This document shows positions 9,813 through 18,653 of a stretch of 44,994 nucleotides of DNA, in pieces. The notes under the pieces are model-generated. The model was given only the letters and a program-made list of their open reading frames with translations, was not told the origin of the DNA and made no database searches. The translations under genes were made by a program, and so were the position numbers. The stretch spans positions 1 through 44,994 of the forward strand of contig CACOMK010000006.1 in NCBI GenBank assembly GCA_902628305.1, read 5' to 3'. This stretch comes from an uncultured Pelagibacteraceae bacterium (GTDB taxonomy: Bacteria > Pseudomonadota > Alphaproteobacteria > Pelagibacterales > Pelagibacteraceae). Within the stretch, counting starts at the first letter, position 1; each line of letters opens with the position of its first letter.

Positions 9813-10808
9813 ATGAACATAGCTATCGTAGGTGCAACAGGTAATGTAGGAAGGAAAACTCTTGATGTTTTTCATAAAAAAAACTTCAAGTTTGATAACC
9901 TGTATCTAGTAGCATCAGAAAAAAGTGCAGGAAAAAAAATCTCATTTAAAGAAAAAGAATATGTGATTGAAAATTTGGAGAACTATGATTTTTCAAAAGC
10001 AAATATAACTTTTTTTGCAGCTGGAGGAAAAATTGCAGAAAAGTATGCAGAAAAAGCGGCTAAAAATACTATAGTAATTGATAATTCAAGTTTTTTTAGA
10101 ATGGATCCAGAAGTTCCTCTTATTGTGCCGCAAGTAAATGGATCTGACATAAAAAAAATGAAAAAAAATATAATTGCAAATCCAAATTGTTCAACAGCAC
10201 AGCTTGTTATTGCACTTAAACCACTTCATGATTTGTTTAAAATAAAGAGAGTTGTAGTTTCAACTTATCAATCTGTATCAGGTGGTGGGAAGGCTCCAAT
10301 GGATGAATTAATTGAACAAACTAAATTATACTTAGAAGGAAAAAAAATCGAACCAAAAAATTTTACCAAGCAAATTGCATTTAATATTATTCCACATATA
10401 GATGTATTTGCTGAGGATGGTTATACAAAAGAAGAATTAAAAATGGTGAATGAAACAAAAAAAATTTTAGATAATAAAATTGAACTAACAGCAACTTGTG
10501 TGAGAATTCCAGTTCTAGTGTCACATTCTGAAGCTGTAAACATTGAGTTTGAAAAACCATATAATTTAGAAAAAGTGAGAAATGCCCTAGATAACGCACA
10601 AGGATGTGTGGTAATTGATAAAAGGGAAAACGGTGGTTATAGCACTCCAATTGAAGCAACAGGAAGTGATAATACTTATATTTCGAGAATTAGAGAGGAT
10701 AAAACAAATCCTAACTCTTTAAATTTATGGATAGTTTCTGATAACCTATTAAGAGGTGCTGCACTTAATTCTGTTGAAATTGCAGAAACAATAATTAAAT
10801 CAAGTTAA
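9813..10808 (+). CDS. asd: Aspartate-semialdehyde dehydrogenase
   Basis: Asd reduces aspartyl phosphate to aspartate semialdehyde, the branch point to lysine/diaminopimelate and to homoserine, methionine and threonine. The 331-residue protein has the nucleotide-binding loop GATGNVG at residues 6-12, the catalytic cysteine Cys126 in NPNCSTAQ, and the SGGGKAPMDEL region. Length is normal. It lies between dmdA and sdhC with gaps of 17 and 4 bases. Its pathway feeds homoserine to MetX, encoded 29 kb away in this window. Confidence 0.96.
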   Translation: MNIAIVGATGNVGRKTLDVFHKKNFKFDNLYLVASEKSAGKKISFKEKEYVIENLENYDFSKANITFFAAGGKIAEKYAEKAAKNTIVIDNSSFFRMDPEVPLIVPQVNGSDIKKMKKNIIANPNCSTAQLVIALKPLHDLFKIKRVVVSTYQSVSGGGKAPMDELIEQTKLYLEGKKIEPKNFTKQIAFNIIPHIDVFAEDGYTKEELKMVNETKKILDNKIELTATCVRIPVLVSHSEAVNIEFEKPYNLEKVRNALDNAQGCVVIDKRENGGYSTPIEATGSDNTYISRIREDKTNPNSLNLWIVSDNLLRGAALNSVEIAETIIKSS

Positions 10809-10812
10809 GGAA

Positions 10813-11193
10813 ATGGAAAATAGACCTTTATCACCACATATACAAATTTATAAATGGCATATTTCTTCATTGGTATCAATTTCTCATAGAATTACAGGAA
10901 TAATAAATTTCTTTGCGATTAGTTTGATTTGTTTTTGGCTTGCTTTTATGCTTCTTGGCGAAACCAACTATCAAGTAATAAAGAATTTTTTAGAAACATT
11001 CTTAGGAAAATTTATTTTGATTGGTATAACTTGGTCATTTAGTTTCCAAATGTTAAGTGAGATAAGACATTTGATTATGGATTACGGCTATGGATTTGAA
11101 TTACAAACAACAAAAGTTACTGGACTGATTGTTATTTTTGGATCAATAATTTTAACTATATTAATTTATTTATTAGGGAGAGGTTTTCTATAA
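10813..11193 (+). CDS. sdhC: Succinate dehydrogenase cytochrome b556 subunit, apparently lacking its heme ligand
   Basis: SdhC is one of two membrane anchors of complex II. The 126-residue protein has three membrane segments (roughly 28-48, 62-82 and 103-122) and the signature SISHRITG at residues 22-29; Ser22 and Arg26 match the E. coli quinone-site residues Ser27 and Arg31. The second motif reads QMLSEIRHLIMDYG (79-92). In E. coli the same stretch is HVVVGIRHMMMDFG, where the first His (His84) is the axial heme ligand; here it is Gln79. The non-ligand histidines matching E. coli His30 and His91 are kept as His25 and His86. The gene overlaps sdhD by one base (TAATG). Confidence 0.95.
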   Translation: MENRPLSPHIQIYKWHISSLVSISHRITGIINFFAISLICFWLAFMLLGETNYQVIKNFLETFLGKFILIGITWSFSFQMLSEIRHLIMDYGYGFELQTTKVTGLIVIFGSIILTILIYLLGRGFL

Positions 11194-11522
11194 TGTTAAC
11201 AGCAACAAAAAAGTGGATTTTTTTAAGAATAAGTTCACTAATTTTATTACCCCTCATGTTTTGGTTTATAATAAATTTAGTAAACTTTTATGATAAAACA
11301 TATGTTGAAATAGTTAGATTTTTAACGGCTCAACCAAATAAAACTTTAATAGGGTTATTTTTGGTATTTTCTTATTTTTTTTCAGCTTTGAGCATAAGTG
11401 AGGTTTTTGAGGACTATATTAAAGACGAAAAAATCAAAAATGCCGCAAACAAAGCGCTTAATTTTTTTGCTATAGTAATTCCTATAATTACAATTATTGT
11501 AATATCTAACTTAGGTACATGA
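11193..11522 (+). CDS. sdhD: Succinate dehydrogenase membrane anchor subunit without any histidine
   Basis: This 109-residue protein is identified mainly by position between sdhC and sdhA and by three membrane segments (about 13-31, 52-70 and 88-106). It ends its second helix with VFEDYI, whose Asp74-Tyr75 match the quinone-site Asp-Tyr (82-83) of E. coli SdhD. The E. coli heme ligand His71 lies 11 residues before that Asp; here that place is Phe63. The whole protein contains no histidine, so it cannot supply an imidazole ligand. sdhC and sdhD overlap by one base, and the sdhA start overlaps the sdhD stop (ATGA). Confidence 0.9.
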   Translation: MLTATKKWIFLRISSLILLPLMFWFIINLVNFYDKTYVEIVRFLTAQPNKTLIGLFLVFSYFFSALSISEVFEDYIKDEKIKNAANKALNFFAIVIPIITIIVISNLGT

Positions 11523-13294
11523 AAGAATATAATATCATAGAACATGAGTACGATGTTGTTGTACTCGGAGCTGGAGGCTCTGGATTAAGAGCGGCTGTAG
11601 GGCTTAGTGAAGCTGGATTAAAAACAGCTTGTATTTCAAAAGTATTTCCAACTAGAAGTCATACGTCAGCTGCACAAGGTGGTATTTCAGCATCTCTTGG
11701 AAATATGGGTGAAGATGATTGGAGGTGGCACATGTATGATACTGTTAAAGGTGCCGATTGGCTAGGTGACCAAGATAGTATTGAGTATTTATGTAAAGAG
11801 GCACCAAAAGCTGTATTAGAATTAGAACAATACGGAGTTCCATTTAGCAGAACTGAAGAGGGAAAAATATATCAAAGACCATTCGGTGGTATGACAAAAA
11901 ATTATGGTAATGGCATCGTCCAAAGAACTTGTGCAGCGGCAGATAGAACTGGTCATGCAATTTTGCATACACTTTATGGTCAAGCCTTAAAACATAACAC
12001 AGAATTTTTTATAGAATTCTTTGCCTTAGATTTGTTAATGAAAAACGGCGAATGTAAAGGATTGATCGCTTGGAATTTAAATGATGGATCTATACACAGA
12101 TTTAGAGCTCACACAGTAATTATTGCAACTGGTGGATATGGAAAAGTTTATTATTCAGCAACATCCGCACATACATGCACGGGTGACGGTAATGCAATGG
12201 TTTTAAGAGCAGGTCTGCCATTACAAGATATGGAATTTGTACAATTTCACCCTACAGGGATATATGGCCATGGTACTTTAATAACAGAGGGAGCACGAGG
12301 GGAAGGAGGATATCTTACAAACTCAAAAGGTGAGAGATTTATGGAAAGGTATGCTCCAAACGCAAAAGATTTAGCATCGCGAGATGTTGTAAGCAGGTCA
12401 ATGTCAATTGAGATTAATGAAGGAAGAGGAGTTGGAAAAGAACATGATCATGTCCATTTAAATTTAAATCACCTAGATAAAGAAATTATTGAAAGTAGGT
12501 TGCCAGGAATAACTGAGGCTGCAAGATTATTTGCAAATGTTGATGTCACAAAAGAACCAATTCCAGTCGTGCCAACGGTTCATTATAACATGGGAGGTAT
12601 ACCTACTAATTATAAAGCAGAGGTGTTAACTGTTAATGGTTCAGAAAAAACTGTGCCTGGATTAATGGCTATTGGAGAAGCGGCATGTGTTTCAGTTCAT
12701 GGTGCAAATAGGCTTGGATCTAATTCATTAATTGATCTAGTAGTATTTGGAAGAGCAGCAGCGAAGAGAGCTGCTGAATTAATAAAACCAGGAACACCAC
12801 ATGAAGAAATTTCTGAAACTGAAACTCAAAAATGCCTAGATAGGTTCGATAAACTAAGAAATGCTAATGGAAATAATAGCACTGCAGAATTAAGACTTTC
12901 AATGCAAAAAACTATGCAATCAAAGTGTGCTGTATTTAGAACAGAAAAAAATTTAAAAGAAGGTGTTGAGGAAATTAGAAAAACTTATGATGGCATGGAT
13001 TCTATATCCGTTAAAGACAGATCTTTGGTATTTAATACAGATTTAGTGGAAACCTTGGAATTTGATAATTTAATAAGACAAGCTGTAACAACTGTAGATT
13101 CAGCTTACCATAGAAAAGAAAGCAGAGGCGCACATGCAAGAGACGATTATCCTAAAAGAGATGATGCAAAGTATATGCAACATACGCTAGCATGGTGTGA
13201 TGGAAAAAATACAAAAATTAGTTACAGAGATGTACACAAGTCAACATTAACAAACGAAGTTCAATATTTTCCACCTCAAGAGAGAGTATATTAA
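11519..13294 (+). CDS. sdhA: Succinate dehydrogenase flavoprotein subunit
   Basis: SdhA oxidises succinate to fumarate on covalently bound FAD. The 591-residue protein carries the dinucleotide fold [14 protein letters not shown] at about 13-26, the FAD-linking His48 in [11 protein letters not shown], the substrate motif QFHPTGI near 241-247, the ERFMERYAP helix and the arginine-containing [13 protein letters not shown] loop near 391-403. All active-site elements expected of SdhA are present, so the unusual anchors do not reflect a dead enzyme. The start ATG overlaps the sdhD stop by four bases and sdhB begins inside the sdhA stop. Confidence 0.98.
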   Translation: MKEYNIIEHEYDVVVLGAGGSGLRAAVGLSEAGLKTACISKVFPTRSHTSAAQGGISASLGNMGEDDWRWHMYDTVKGADWLGDQDSIEYLCKEAPKAVLELEQYGVPFSRTEEGKIYQRPFGGMTKNYGNGIVQRTCAAADRTGHAILHTLYGQALKHNTEFFIEFFALDLLMKNGECKGLIAWNLNDGSIHRFRAHTVIIATGGYGKVYYSATSAHTCTGDGNAMVLRAGLPLQDMEFVQFHPTGIYGHGTLITEGARGEGGYLTNSKGERFMERYAPNAKDLASRDVVSRSMSIEINEGRGVGKEHDHVHLNLNHLDKEIIESRLPGITEAARLFANVDVTKEPIPVVPTVHYNMGGIPTNYKAEVLTVNGSEKTVPGLMAIGEAACVSVHGANRLGSNSLIDLVVFGRAAAKRAAELIKPGTPHEEISETETQKCLDRFDKLRNANGNNSTAELRLSMQKTMQSKCAVFRTEKNLKEGVEEIRKTYDGMDSISVKDRSLVFNTDLVETLEFDNLIRQAVTTVDSAYHRKESRGAHARDDYPKRDDAKYMQHTLAWCDGKNTKISYRDVHKSTLTNEVQYFPPQERVY

Positions 13295-14073
13295 TGGTTC
13301 AAATTAGTTTGCCTAAGAATTCAGAAGTTAAAAAAGGCAAATACTTTCAAGATAAAACTGGTTCTAAAAATTTAAGAAAAGTTAACGTATATAGATGGGA
13401 TCCATCAACAGAAGAAAATCCAAGAATTGATACATATGAAGTTGATATGGATAATTGTCCATCTAAGGTATTAGATATTTTAAATAAAATTAAAAACGAA
13501 ATTGATCCAACTTTAGCTTATAGACGATCTTGCGCTCATGGAGTTTGTGGCTCATGTGCTATGAATATGGGAGGAAAAAATGGGCTTGCTTGTACAACAT
13601 CCCATGCAGAAATTGACGGTGACATTGACATTTATCCTTTACCACATTTAAAAGTTAAAAAAGATTTAATAGGAGATTTAGACGGCCTATATAAACAATA
13701 TCAATCGATTGAGCCTTGGCTTAAAAATAATTCAACGAGACAAACAAATGAAATTTATCAATCTAAAGATGATAGAGCAAAATTAGATGGTGCATACGAA
13801 TGTATTATGTGTGCATGTTGTTCTACATCATGCCCAAGTTATTGGTGGAATGGTGATAAATATTTAGGTCCAGCGGTTCTCTTACAAGCTTATAGATGGA
13901 TAATCGACAGTAGAGATGAAGATAGAAAACAGAGATTAAAAAAAGTTGCAGATGAATTAAAACTTTACAGGTGTCATACGATTTTAAACTGTACAAGTGC
14001 ATGCCCTAAAGGCTTAAATCCTGCAAAAGCTATCGCAGAAATAAAAAAAATGCTAGCAACAGCTAATGTTTAA
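13294..14073 (+). CDS. sdhB: Succinate dehydrogenase iron-sulfur subunit
   Basis: SdhB passes electrons from FAD to quinone through three clusters. In the 259-residue protein the [2Fe-2S] ligands are Cys80, Cys85, Cys88 and Cys100. The [4Fe-4S] ligands are Cys170, Cys173, Cys176 and Cys237. The [3Fe-4S] ligands are Cys180, Cys227 and Cys233. The quinone-site residues Pro181, Trp185 and His228 (E. coli Pro160, Trp164, His207) are conserved. The full electron path to quinone is therefore intact despite the missing heme ligands in SdhC and SdhD. Its start overlaps the sdhA stop by one base. Confidence 0.98.
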   Translation: MVQISLPKNSEVKKGKYFQDKTGSKNLRKVNVYRWDPSTEENPRIDTYEVDMDNCPSKVLDILNKIKNEIDPTLAYRRSCAHGVCGSCAMNMGGKNGLACTTSHAEIDGDIDIYPLPHLKVKKDLIGDLDGLYKQYQSIEPWLKNNSTRQTNEIYQSKDDRAKLDGAYECIMCACCSTSCPSYWWNGDKYLGPAVLLQAYRWIIDSRDEDRKQRLKKVADELKLYRCHTILNCTSACPKGLNPAKAIAEIKKMLATANV

Positions 14074-14112
14074 ATAGACTAAACAAGAATTTTGCTTTAA
14101 AAAACCTTATTC

Positions 14113-15606
14113 ATGAAATTAATTGAACACTTTGTAAATGGAAAAATAATTCCAGGTTCATCAAATAGGAATGGAAAAGTATTTAATCCAGCTACTGGAG
14201 AGCAAGATACTGAAGTACGAATTGCAAGCAAGAGTGATTTGGATAATGCTGTTGAAATAGCTAAAAAAGCATTTGAAACTTGGTCTCTAAAGCCTCCACT
14301 TCAAAGAGCAAGAATAATTTTCAAGTTTAAAGAGTTAGTTGAAAAAAATTCTGAAGAGCTCACAAAATTGATTGTCTCAGAACATGGAAAAGTTTATGAG
14401 GATGCAAAAGGTTCCCTTACAAGAGGATTAGAAGTAGTAGAATTTGCTTGTGGAATTCCGCATTTGTTAAAAGGTGAGTACTCAGAAAATGTAGGCACAG
14501 ATGTTGATAGTTATTCTATGAGACAGCCACTAGGTGTGGTTGCAGGAATTACTCCATTTAATTTTCCTGCAATGGTTCCAATGTGGATGTTTCCTATAGC
14601 TATAGCTTGTGGGAATACTTTTATTCTTAAACCTTCAGAAAAAGATCCATCTTGCCCCTTGAGATTAGCTGAATTACTTTCTGAAGCCGGTCTTCCAGAC
14701 GGAGTGTTCAATGTAGTAAATGGGGATAAAGAAGCTGTTGATGCAATTTTAGAAAATAAAGATATTAAAGCTGTTAGTTTTGTGGGTTCCACTCCTATTG
14801 CAAAATATATATACGAAAATTCAGCTAAAAATGAAAAAAGAGTTCAAGCTTTAGGTGGAGCTAAAAATCATTTAGTTGTAATGCCAGATTGTGATTTAGA
14901 TGGTGCAGTTAATGGTTTAATGGGTGCAGCATATGGTTCAGCTGGTGAGAGATGTATGGCTCAATCAGTTGCTGTTGCAGTTGGAGATATTGGAGATGAG
15001 CTTGTATCAAGATTATCAAAAAAAGCTGAGGCTTTAAAAGTAGGCCCTGGAATGGACAAAACATCAGAAATGGGGCCTTTAGTTACCAAAGAGCATTTGG
15101 AAAAAGTTACTAGTTATGTTGATTTAGGTGTAAAGGAAGGAGCAAAATTAGTAGTTGATGGAAGAGGTTTAAAACTTCAGGGTTATGAAAACGGTTTCTA
15201 TATAGGCGGATGTTTATTTGATCATGTAAATAAAGATATGAGAATTTATAAAGAAGAAATATTTGGTCCAGTATTATCAGTTGTAAGAGTAAAAACTTTT
15301 GAAGAGGCCGCAAAATTAATCAATGACCATGAGTATGGAAATGGAGTTAGTATTTATACAAGAGATGGTGATGCAGGCAGAACTTTTGCAAGTAAAATTC
15401 AAGTAGGTATGGTTGGAATTAATGTACCTATTCCAGTACCGATGGCATTTCATAGCTTTGGTGGTTGGAAAAGATCCATATTTGGAGATAGTGGAATGCA
15501 TGGTATGGAAGGAATAAAGTTTTATACCAAGCTAAAAACAGTAACATCTAGATGGCCTTCAGGTGTCCGATCAAATGCGGAATTTGTAATGCCAACAATG
15601 AAATAA
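14113..15606 (+). CDS. mmsA: Methylmalonate-semialdehyde dehydrogenase (CoA-acylating)
   Basis: This 497-residue aldehyde dehydrogenase is of the MmsA type, which converts methylmalonate semialdehyde or malonate semialdehyde with CoA and NAD+ to propionyl-CoA or acetyl-CoA plus CO2. Visible are PFNFPAMVPMWMFPIA near 154-169, the catalytic Cys281 in SAGERCMAQ, and GGAKNH near 254-259; the Asn there replaces the general-base Glu of hydrolytic aldehyde dehydrogenases, as expected in this CoA-dependent group. It stands between sdhB and mdh, 39 and 9 bases away, and so interrupts a run of TCA genes. Likely substrates come from valine, beta-alanine or 3-hydroxypropionate breakdown; which one cannot be read from sequence. 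Confidence 0.92.
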   Translation: MKLIEHFVNGKIIPGSSNRNGKVFNPATGEQDTEVRIASKSDLDNAVEIAKKAFETWSLKPPLQRARIIFKFKELVEKNSEELTKLIVSEHGKVYEDAKGSLTRGLEVVEFACGIPHLLKGEYSENVGTDVDSYSMRQPLGVVAGITPFNFPAMVPMWMFPIAIACGNTFILKPSEKDPSCPLRLAELLSEAGLPDGVFNVVNGDKEAVDAILENKDIKAVSFVGSTPIAKYIYENSAKNEKRVQALGGAKNHLVVMPDCDLDGAVNGLMGAAYGSAGERCMAQSVAVAVGDIGDELVSRLSKKAEALKVGPGMDKTSEMGPLVTKEHLEKVTSYVDLGVKEGAKLVVDGRGLKLQGYENGFYIGGCLFDHVNKDMRIYKEEIFGPVLSVVRVKTFEEAAKLINDHEYGNGVSIYTRDGDAGRTFASKIQVGMVGINVPIPVPMAFHSFGGWKRSIFGDSGMHGMEGIKFYTKLKTVTSRWPSGVRSNAEFVMPTMK

Positions 15607-15615
15607 AGGAAATCA

Positions 15616-16578
15616 ATGACAAAAATATCTTTAATTGGTGCAGGCCAAATTGGTGGAACTCTCGCGCATTTAATTGGAACAAAAGAATTAGTTAATGAAG
15701 TAGTTTTATTTGACGTAGCAAGTGGAATTGCTAAAGGAAAAGCTTTAGATATTGCACAATCTTCGTCAGTCGACGGATTTAATGTCAAATTCTCAGGAAC
15801 TGATAAATACGAAGATATAAAAAATTCTGATGTAATTATAATTACTGCAGGTGTACCAAGAAAACCTGGAATGAGCAGAGATGATCTTCTTGGAATAAAT
15901 TTGAAAATTATAAAACAAGTTGCAGAGGGTGTTAAGACAAATGCTCCTAACGCTTTTGTGATTTGTATCACAAATCCCTTGGATGTTATGGTTATGGCAT
16001 TTCAAAAATTCTCTGGTTTACCTTCAAATAAAGTTGTTGGTATGGCAGGTATTTTAGATAGCTCGAGATTTAAATTATTTTTATCACTTGAACTTAATGT
16101 GCCTGTAAGAGAAATTGAGTCAATGGTTATGGGTGGTCATGGTGATACTATGGTTCCAATGCCAAGATTTACAAAGATTTCAGGTAAACCATTGATAGAT
16201 CTTGTAAAGAGTGGAAAAATTTCTGCAGATAGAGTCGAAGAAATTAATCAAAGAACAAGAGATGGTGGTGCTGAGATAGTCAAGTATTTAGAAAAAGGAT
16301 CAGCCTTTTATGCACCTGCAGCATCTGGTGTTCAAATGGCAGAGGCTTATTTGAATGACCAGAAAAAATTATTACCTTGTGCGGTTCAATTGAATGGAGA
16401 ATATGGTGTAGAAAATGTTTATGCGGGTGTTCCAGTTGTTATTGGAAAAGATGGCGTGGAAAAAATCGAGCAGATTGATTTAGATGATAAAGAACAAAAA
16501 GAATTTATGAATTCAATAGACGCTGTAAAAGCTCTATGGGAGGCTGCATCTAAAATAGACCCTGATTTATCTAAATAA
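15616..16578 (+). CDS. mdh: Malate dehydrogenase (LDH-like type)
   Basis: Mdh oxidises malate to oxaloacetate with NAD+. The 320-residue protein is of the lactate-dehydrogenase-like group typical of Alphaproteobacteria: [10 protein letters not shown] near 8-17, Asp in LFDVASG for NAD preference, RKPGMSRDD in the mobile loop with the arginine that favours malate, and catalytic His175 in GGHGDTMVP. An AAGGAAA ribosome site precedes ATG 15616 at good spacing. sucC follows after two bases, the standard alphaproteobacterial mdh-sucCDAB order. Confidence 0.97.
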   Translation: MTKISLIGAGQIGGTLAHLIGTKELVNEVVLFDVASGIAKGKALDIAQSSSVDGFNVKFSGTDKYEDIKNSDVIIITAGVPRKPGMSRDDLLGINLKIIKQVAEGVKTNAPNAFVICITNPLDVMVMAFQKFSGLPSNKVVGMAGILDSSRFKLFLSLELNVPVREIESMVMGGHGDTMVPMPRFTKISGKPLIDLVKSGKISADRVEEINQRTRDGGAEIVKYLEKGSAFYAPAASGVQMAEAYLNDQKKLLPCAVQLNGEYGVENVYAGVPVVIGKDGVEKIEQIDLDDKEQKEFMNSIDAVKALWEAASKIDPDLSK

Positions 16579-16580
16579 TA

Positions 16581-17741
16581 ATGAATATTCATGAGCATCA
16601 AGCTAAGCAAATATTAAAAAAATATGGTGCATTAGTTCCAGAGGGAGTATTTGCCCTTAATGTAGATGAGCTTATTGAAAAAGCAAAAACATTAAAAACC
16701 GAAAAATACGTTCTAAAAGCACAAATTCATGCTGGTGGCAGGGGAAAAGCTGGTGGTATAAAAATTTTAAACTCTATTGAAGAATTAAAGATAGCAGCTG
16801 GTGAGTTGCTTGGAAAAAAATTAGTAACTCATCAAACTGGACCGGAAGGTAGAGAGGTAAAAAGATTATATGTAGAAGAGTCTTCAAACATAGATGAAGA
16901 ATTTTACTTATCGTGTCTAGTTGATAGGTCAAGTTCTAAAATCGCATTTATATCTAGCAATCAAGGTGGAATGGAAATTGAGGAAGTTGCAATCAGCTCA
17001 CCTGAAAAAATTATAACAACAAAAGTTGATATAGTTAAAGAAATTTCAGATTTAGATTGTGAAAAGATAATTAAAATTTTTAATTTAAATGAAAACACAA
17101 AAAAACAAGCAATATCATTAATTAAATCAATTTATAAAATGTTTGTGAGTACAGATGCAAATATGGTTGAGGTAAATCCTTTAATCTTGACAAAAGAAGA
17201 AAAAATTATTTGTTTAGATGCAAAAGTTAACTTTGACTCAAATGCTTTATTCAGACATCCAGAAATTGTTCAATTGAGAGATTTAAACGAGGAAGATACT
17301 ATCGAGATAGAAGCTAGCAAGCATGATCTTTCTTATATTAAACTTGATGGAAGTATTGGTTGTATGGTGAATGGTGCAGGATTGGCAATGGCAACGATGG
17401 ATATAATTAAATTATATGGTGAGCAGCCAGCAAATTTTTTAGATGTAGGTGGTGGAGCATCTAAAGAAAAAGTATCTGCTGCATTAAAGATAATTCTCTC
17501 AGACAAAAATGTTAAAGGAATTTTAATAAATATTTTTGGAGGAATCATGAGATGTGATATTCTCGCCCAAGGAGTAGTAGATGCAGCCAAAGAAATTAAT
17601 ATAGGTGTACCTTTGGTAGTAAGGTTAGCAGGTACAAATTTTAAAGAAGGAAAAGAAATTCTTGATAATTCTAGATTAAAATTAATTTCTGCAGAAAATT
17701 TAGATGATGCAGCTCAGAAAATTGTTGAGGCAATAAAATAA
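16581..17741 (+). CDS. sucC: Succinyl-CoA synthetase beta subunit (ADP-forming)
   Basis: SucC, with SucD, makes ATP while converting succinyl-CoA to succinate. The 386-residue protein begins [16 protein letters not shown], has the ATP-grasp segment [13 protein letters not shown] near 46-58, the Mg2+ site MVEVNPL around 194-200, and [15 protein letters not shown] followed by NFLDVGGGA in the subunit-contact region. Length is normal. It lies two bases after mdh and one base before sucD. Confidence 0.97.
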   Translation: MNIHEHQAKQILKKYGALVPEGVFALNVDELIEKAKTLKTEKYVLKAQIHAGGRGKAGGIKILNSIEELKIAAGELLGKKLVTHQTGPEGREVKRLYVEESSNIDEEFYLSCLVDRSSSKIAFISSNQGGMEIEEVAISSPEKIITTKVDIVKEISDLDCEKIIKIFNLNENTKKQAISLIKSIYKMFVSTDANMVEVNPLILTKEEKIICLDAKVNFDSNALFRHPEIVQLRDLNEEDTIEIEASKHDLSYIKLDGSIGCMVNGAGLAMATMDIIKLYGEQPANFLDVGGGASKEKVSAALKIILSDKNVKGILINIFGGIMRCDILAQGVVDAAKEINIGVPLVVRLAGTNFKEGKEILDNSRLKLISAENLDDAAQKIVEAIK

Positions 17742-17742
17742 T

Positions 17743-18618
17743 ATGTCAGTTTTAGTAAATAAAAATACTAAATTAATTTGTCAGGGATTTACTGGTGCAC
17801 ACGGAACTTTCCACTCAGAGCAGGCTATAAAATATGGAACTAATCTTGTGGGAGGGGTCACACCAAAAAAAGGTGGACAAAAACATTTAGACAGACCAGT
17901 TTTTAACAGCGTTTTAGAAGCTAAAAATGAAGTAGGAGCAGACGCGACTATGATTTACGTGCCTGCTAAATTTGCAGCAACAGCCATCATTGAAGCTATA
18001 GAAGCATCAGTTGAACTTATTGTTTGTATAACAGAGGGAATTCCTATTCAGGATATGCTTAAAGTAAGACAAAAGTTAAATGGTTCTAATAGCAGGTTGA
18101 TTGGACCCAATTGTCCAGGAATAATCACTCCAGATGAGTGTAAAATCGGAATTATGCCAGGTAGCATTCACAAAAGAGGAACTGTTGGAATTGTGTCTAG
18201 ATCTGGAACATTAACATATGAAGCAGTAGCCCAAACAACTGAAAATGGACTTGGTCAATCAACTTGTATTGGTATTGGTGGTGATCCTATTAATGGAACA
18301 AATTTTATAGATTGTTTAGATTTATTTTTAAATGATGATGAAACAGAATCTATTTTAATGATAGGTGAGATTGGAGGAACAGCCGAAGAAGAAGCGGCTG
18401 ACTTTATAAATAATCATAAGATTAAAAAACCAATAGTTGGATTTATAGCTGGAATTACCGCTCCTCCGGGAAGGAGAATGGGGCATGCTGGTGCTATTAT
18501 ATCAGGTGGCAAGGGTGGAGCTGAAGATAAAATAAAAAAAATGGAAGAATGTGGTATTACAGTTGCTAAATCACCATCAATTATTGGAAAAACTTTATTT
18601 GATAAACTGTCTAATTGA
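17743..18618 (+). CDS. sucD: Succinyl-CoA synthetase alpha subunit
   Basis: SucD binds CoA and carries the phosphohistidine. The 291-residue protein shows [15 protein letters not shown] at about 12-26 (CoA-binding Rossmann region), GPNCPGII near 122-129 and the phosphorylated His248 in RRMGHAGAI. Length is normal. sucA begins 35 bases after its stop, the largest gap within the suc group, with an A/T-rich spacer holding a GAGGG stretch about 17 bases before the sucA ATG. Confidence 0.97.
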   Translation: MSVLVNKNTKLICQGFTGAHGTFHSEQAIKYGTNLVGGVTPKKGGQKHLDRPVFNSVLEAKNEVGADATMIYVPAKFAATAIIEAIEASVELIVCITEGIPIQDMLKVRQKLNGSNSRLIGPNCPGIITPDECKIGIMPGSIHKRGTVGIVSRSGTLTYEAVAQTTENGLGQSTCIGIGGDPINGTNFIDCLDLFLNDDETESILMIGEIGGTAEEEAADFINNHKIKKPIVGFIAGITAPPGRRMGHAGAIISGGKGGAEDKIKKMEECGITVAKSPSIIGKTLFDKLSN

Positions 18619-18653
18619 AAAAAAATATTAGAGGGATATATTAAATAAAATAG

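Noticed and set aside
15522..15971. Antisense open frame of about 149 codons on the - strand across mmsA and mdh
   Set aside because: It lies opposite two certain genes, has no ribosome site or known motif, and its composition is what the complement of these codons produces.
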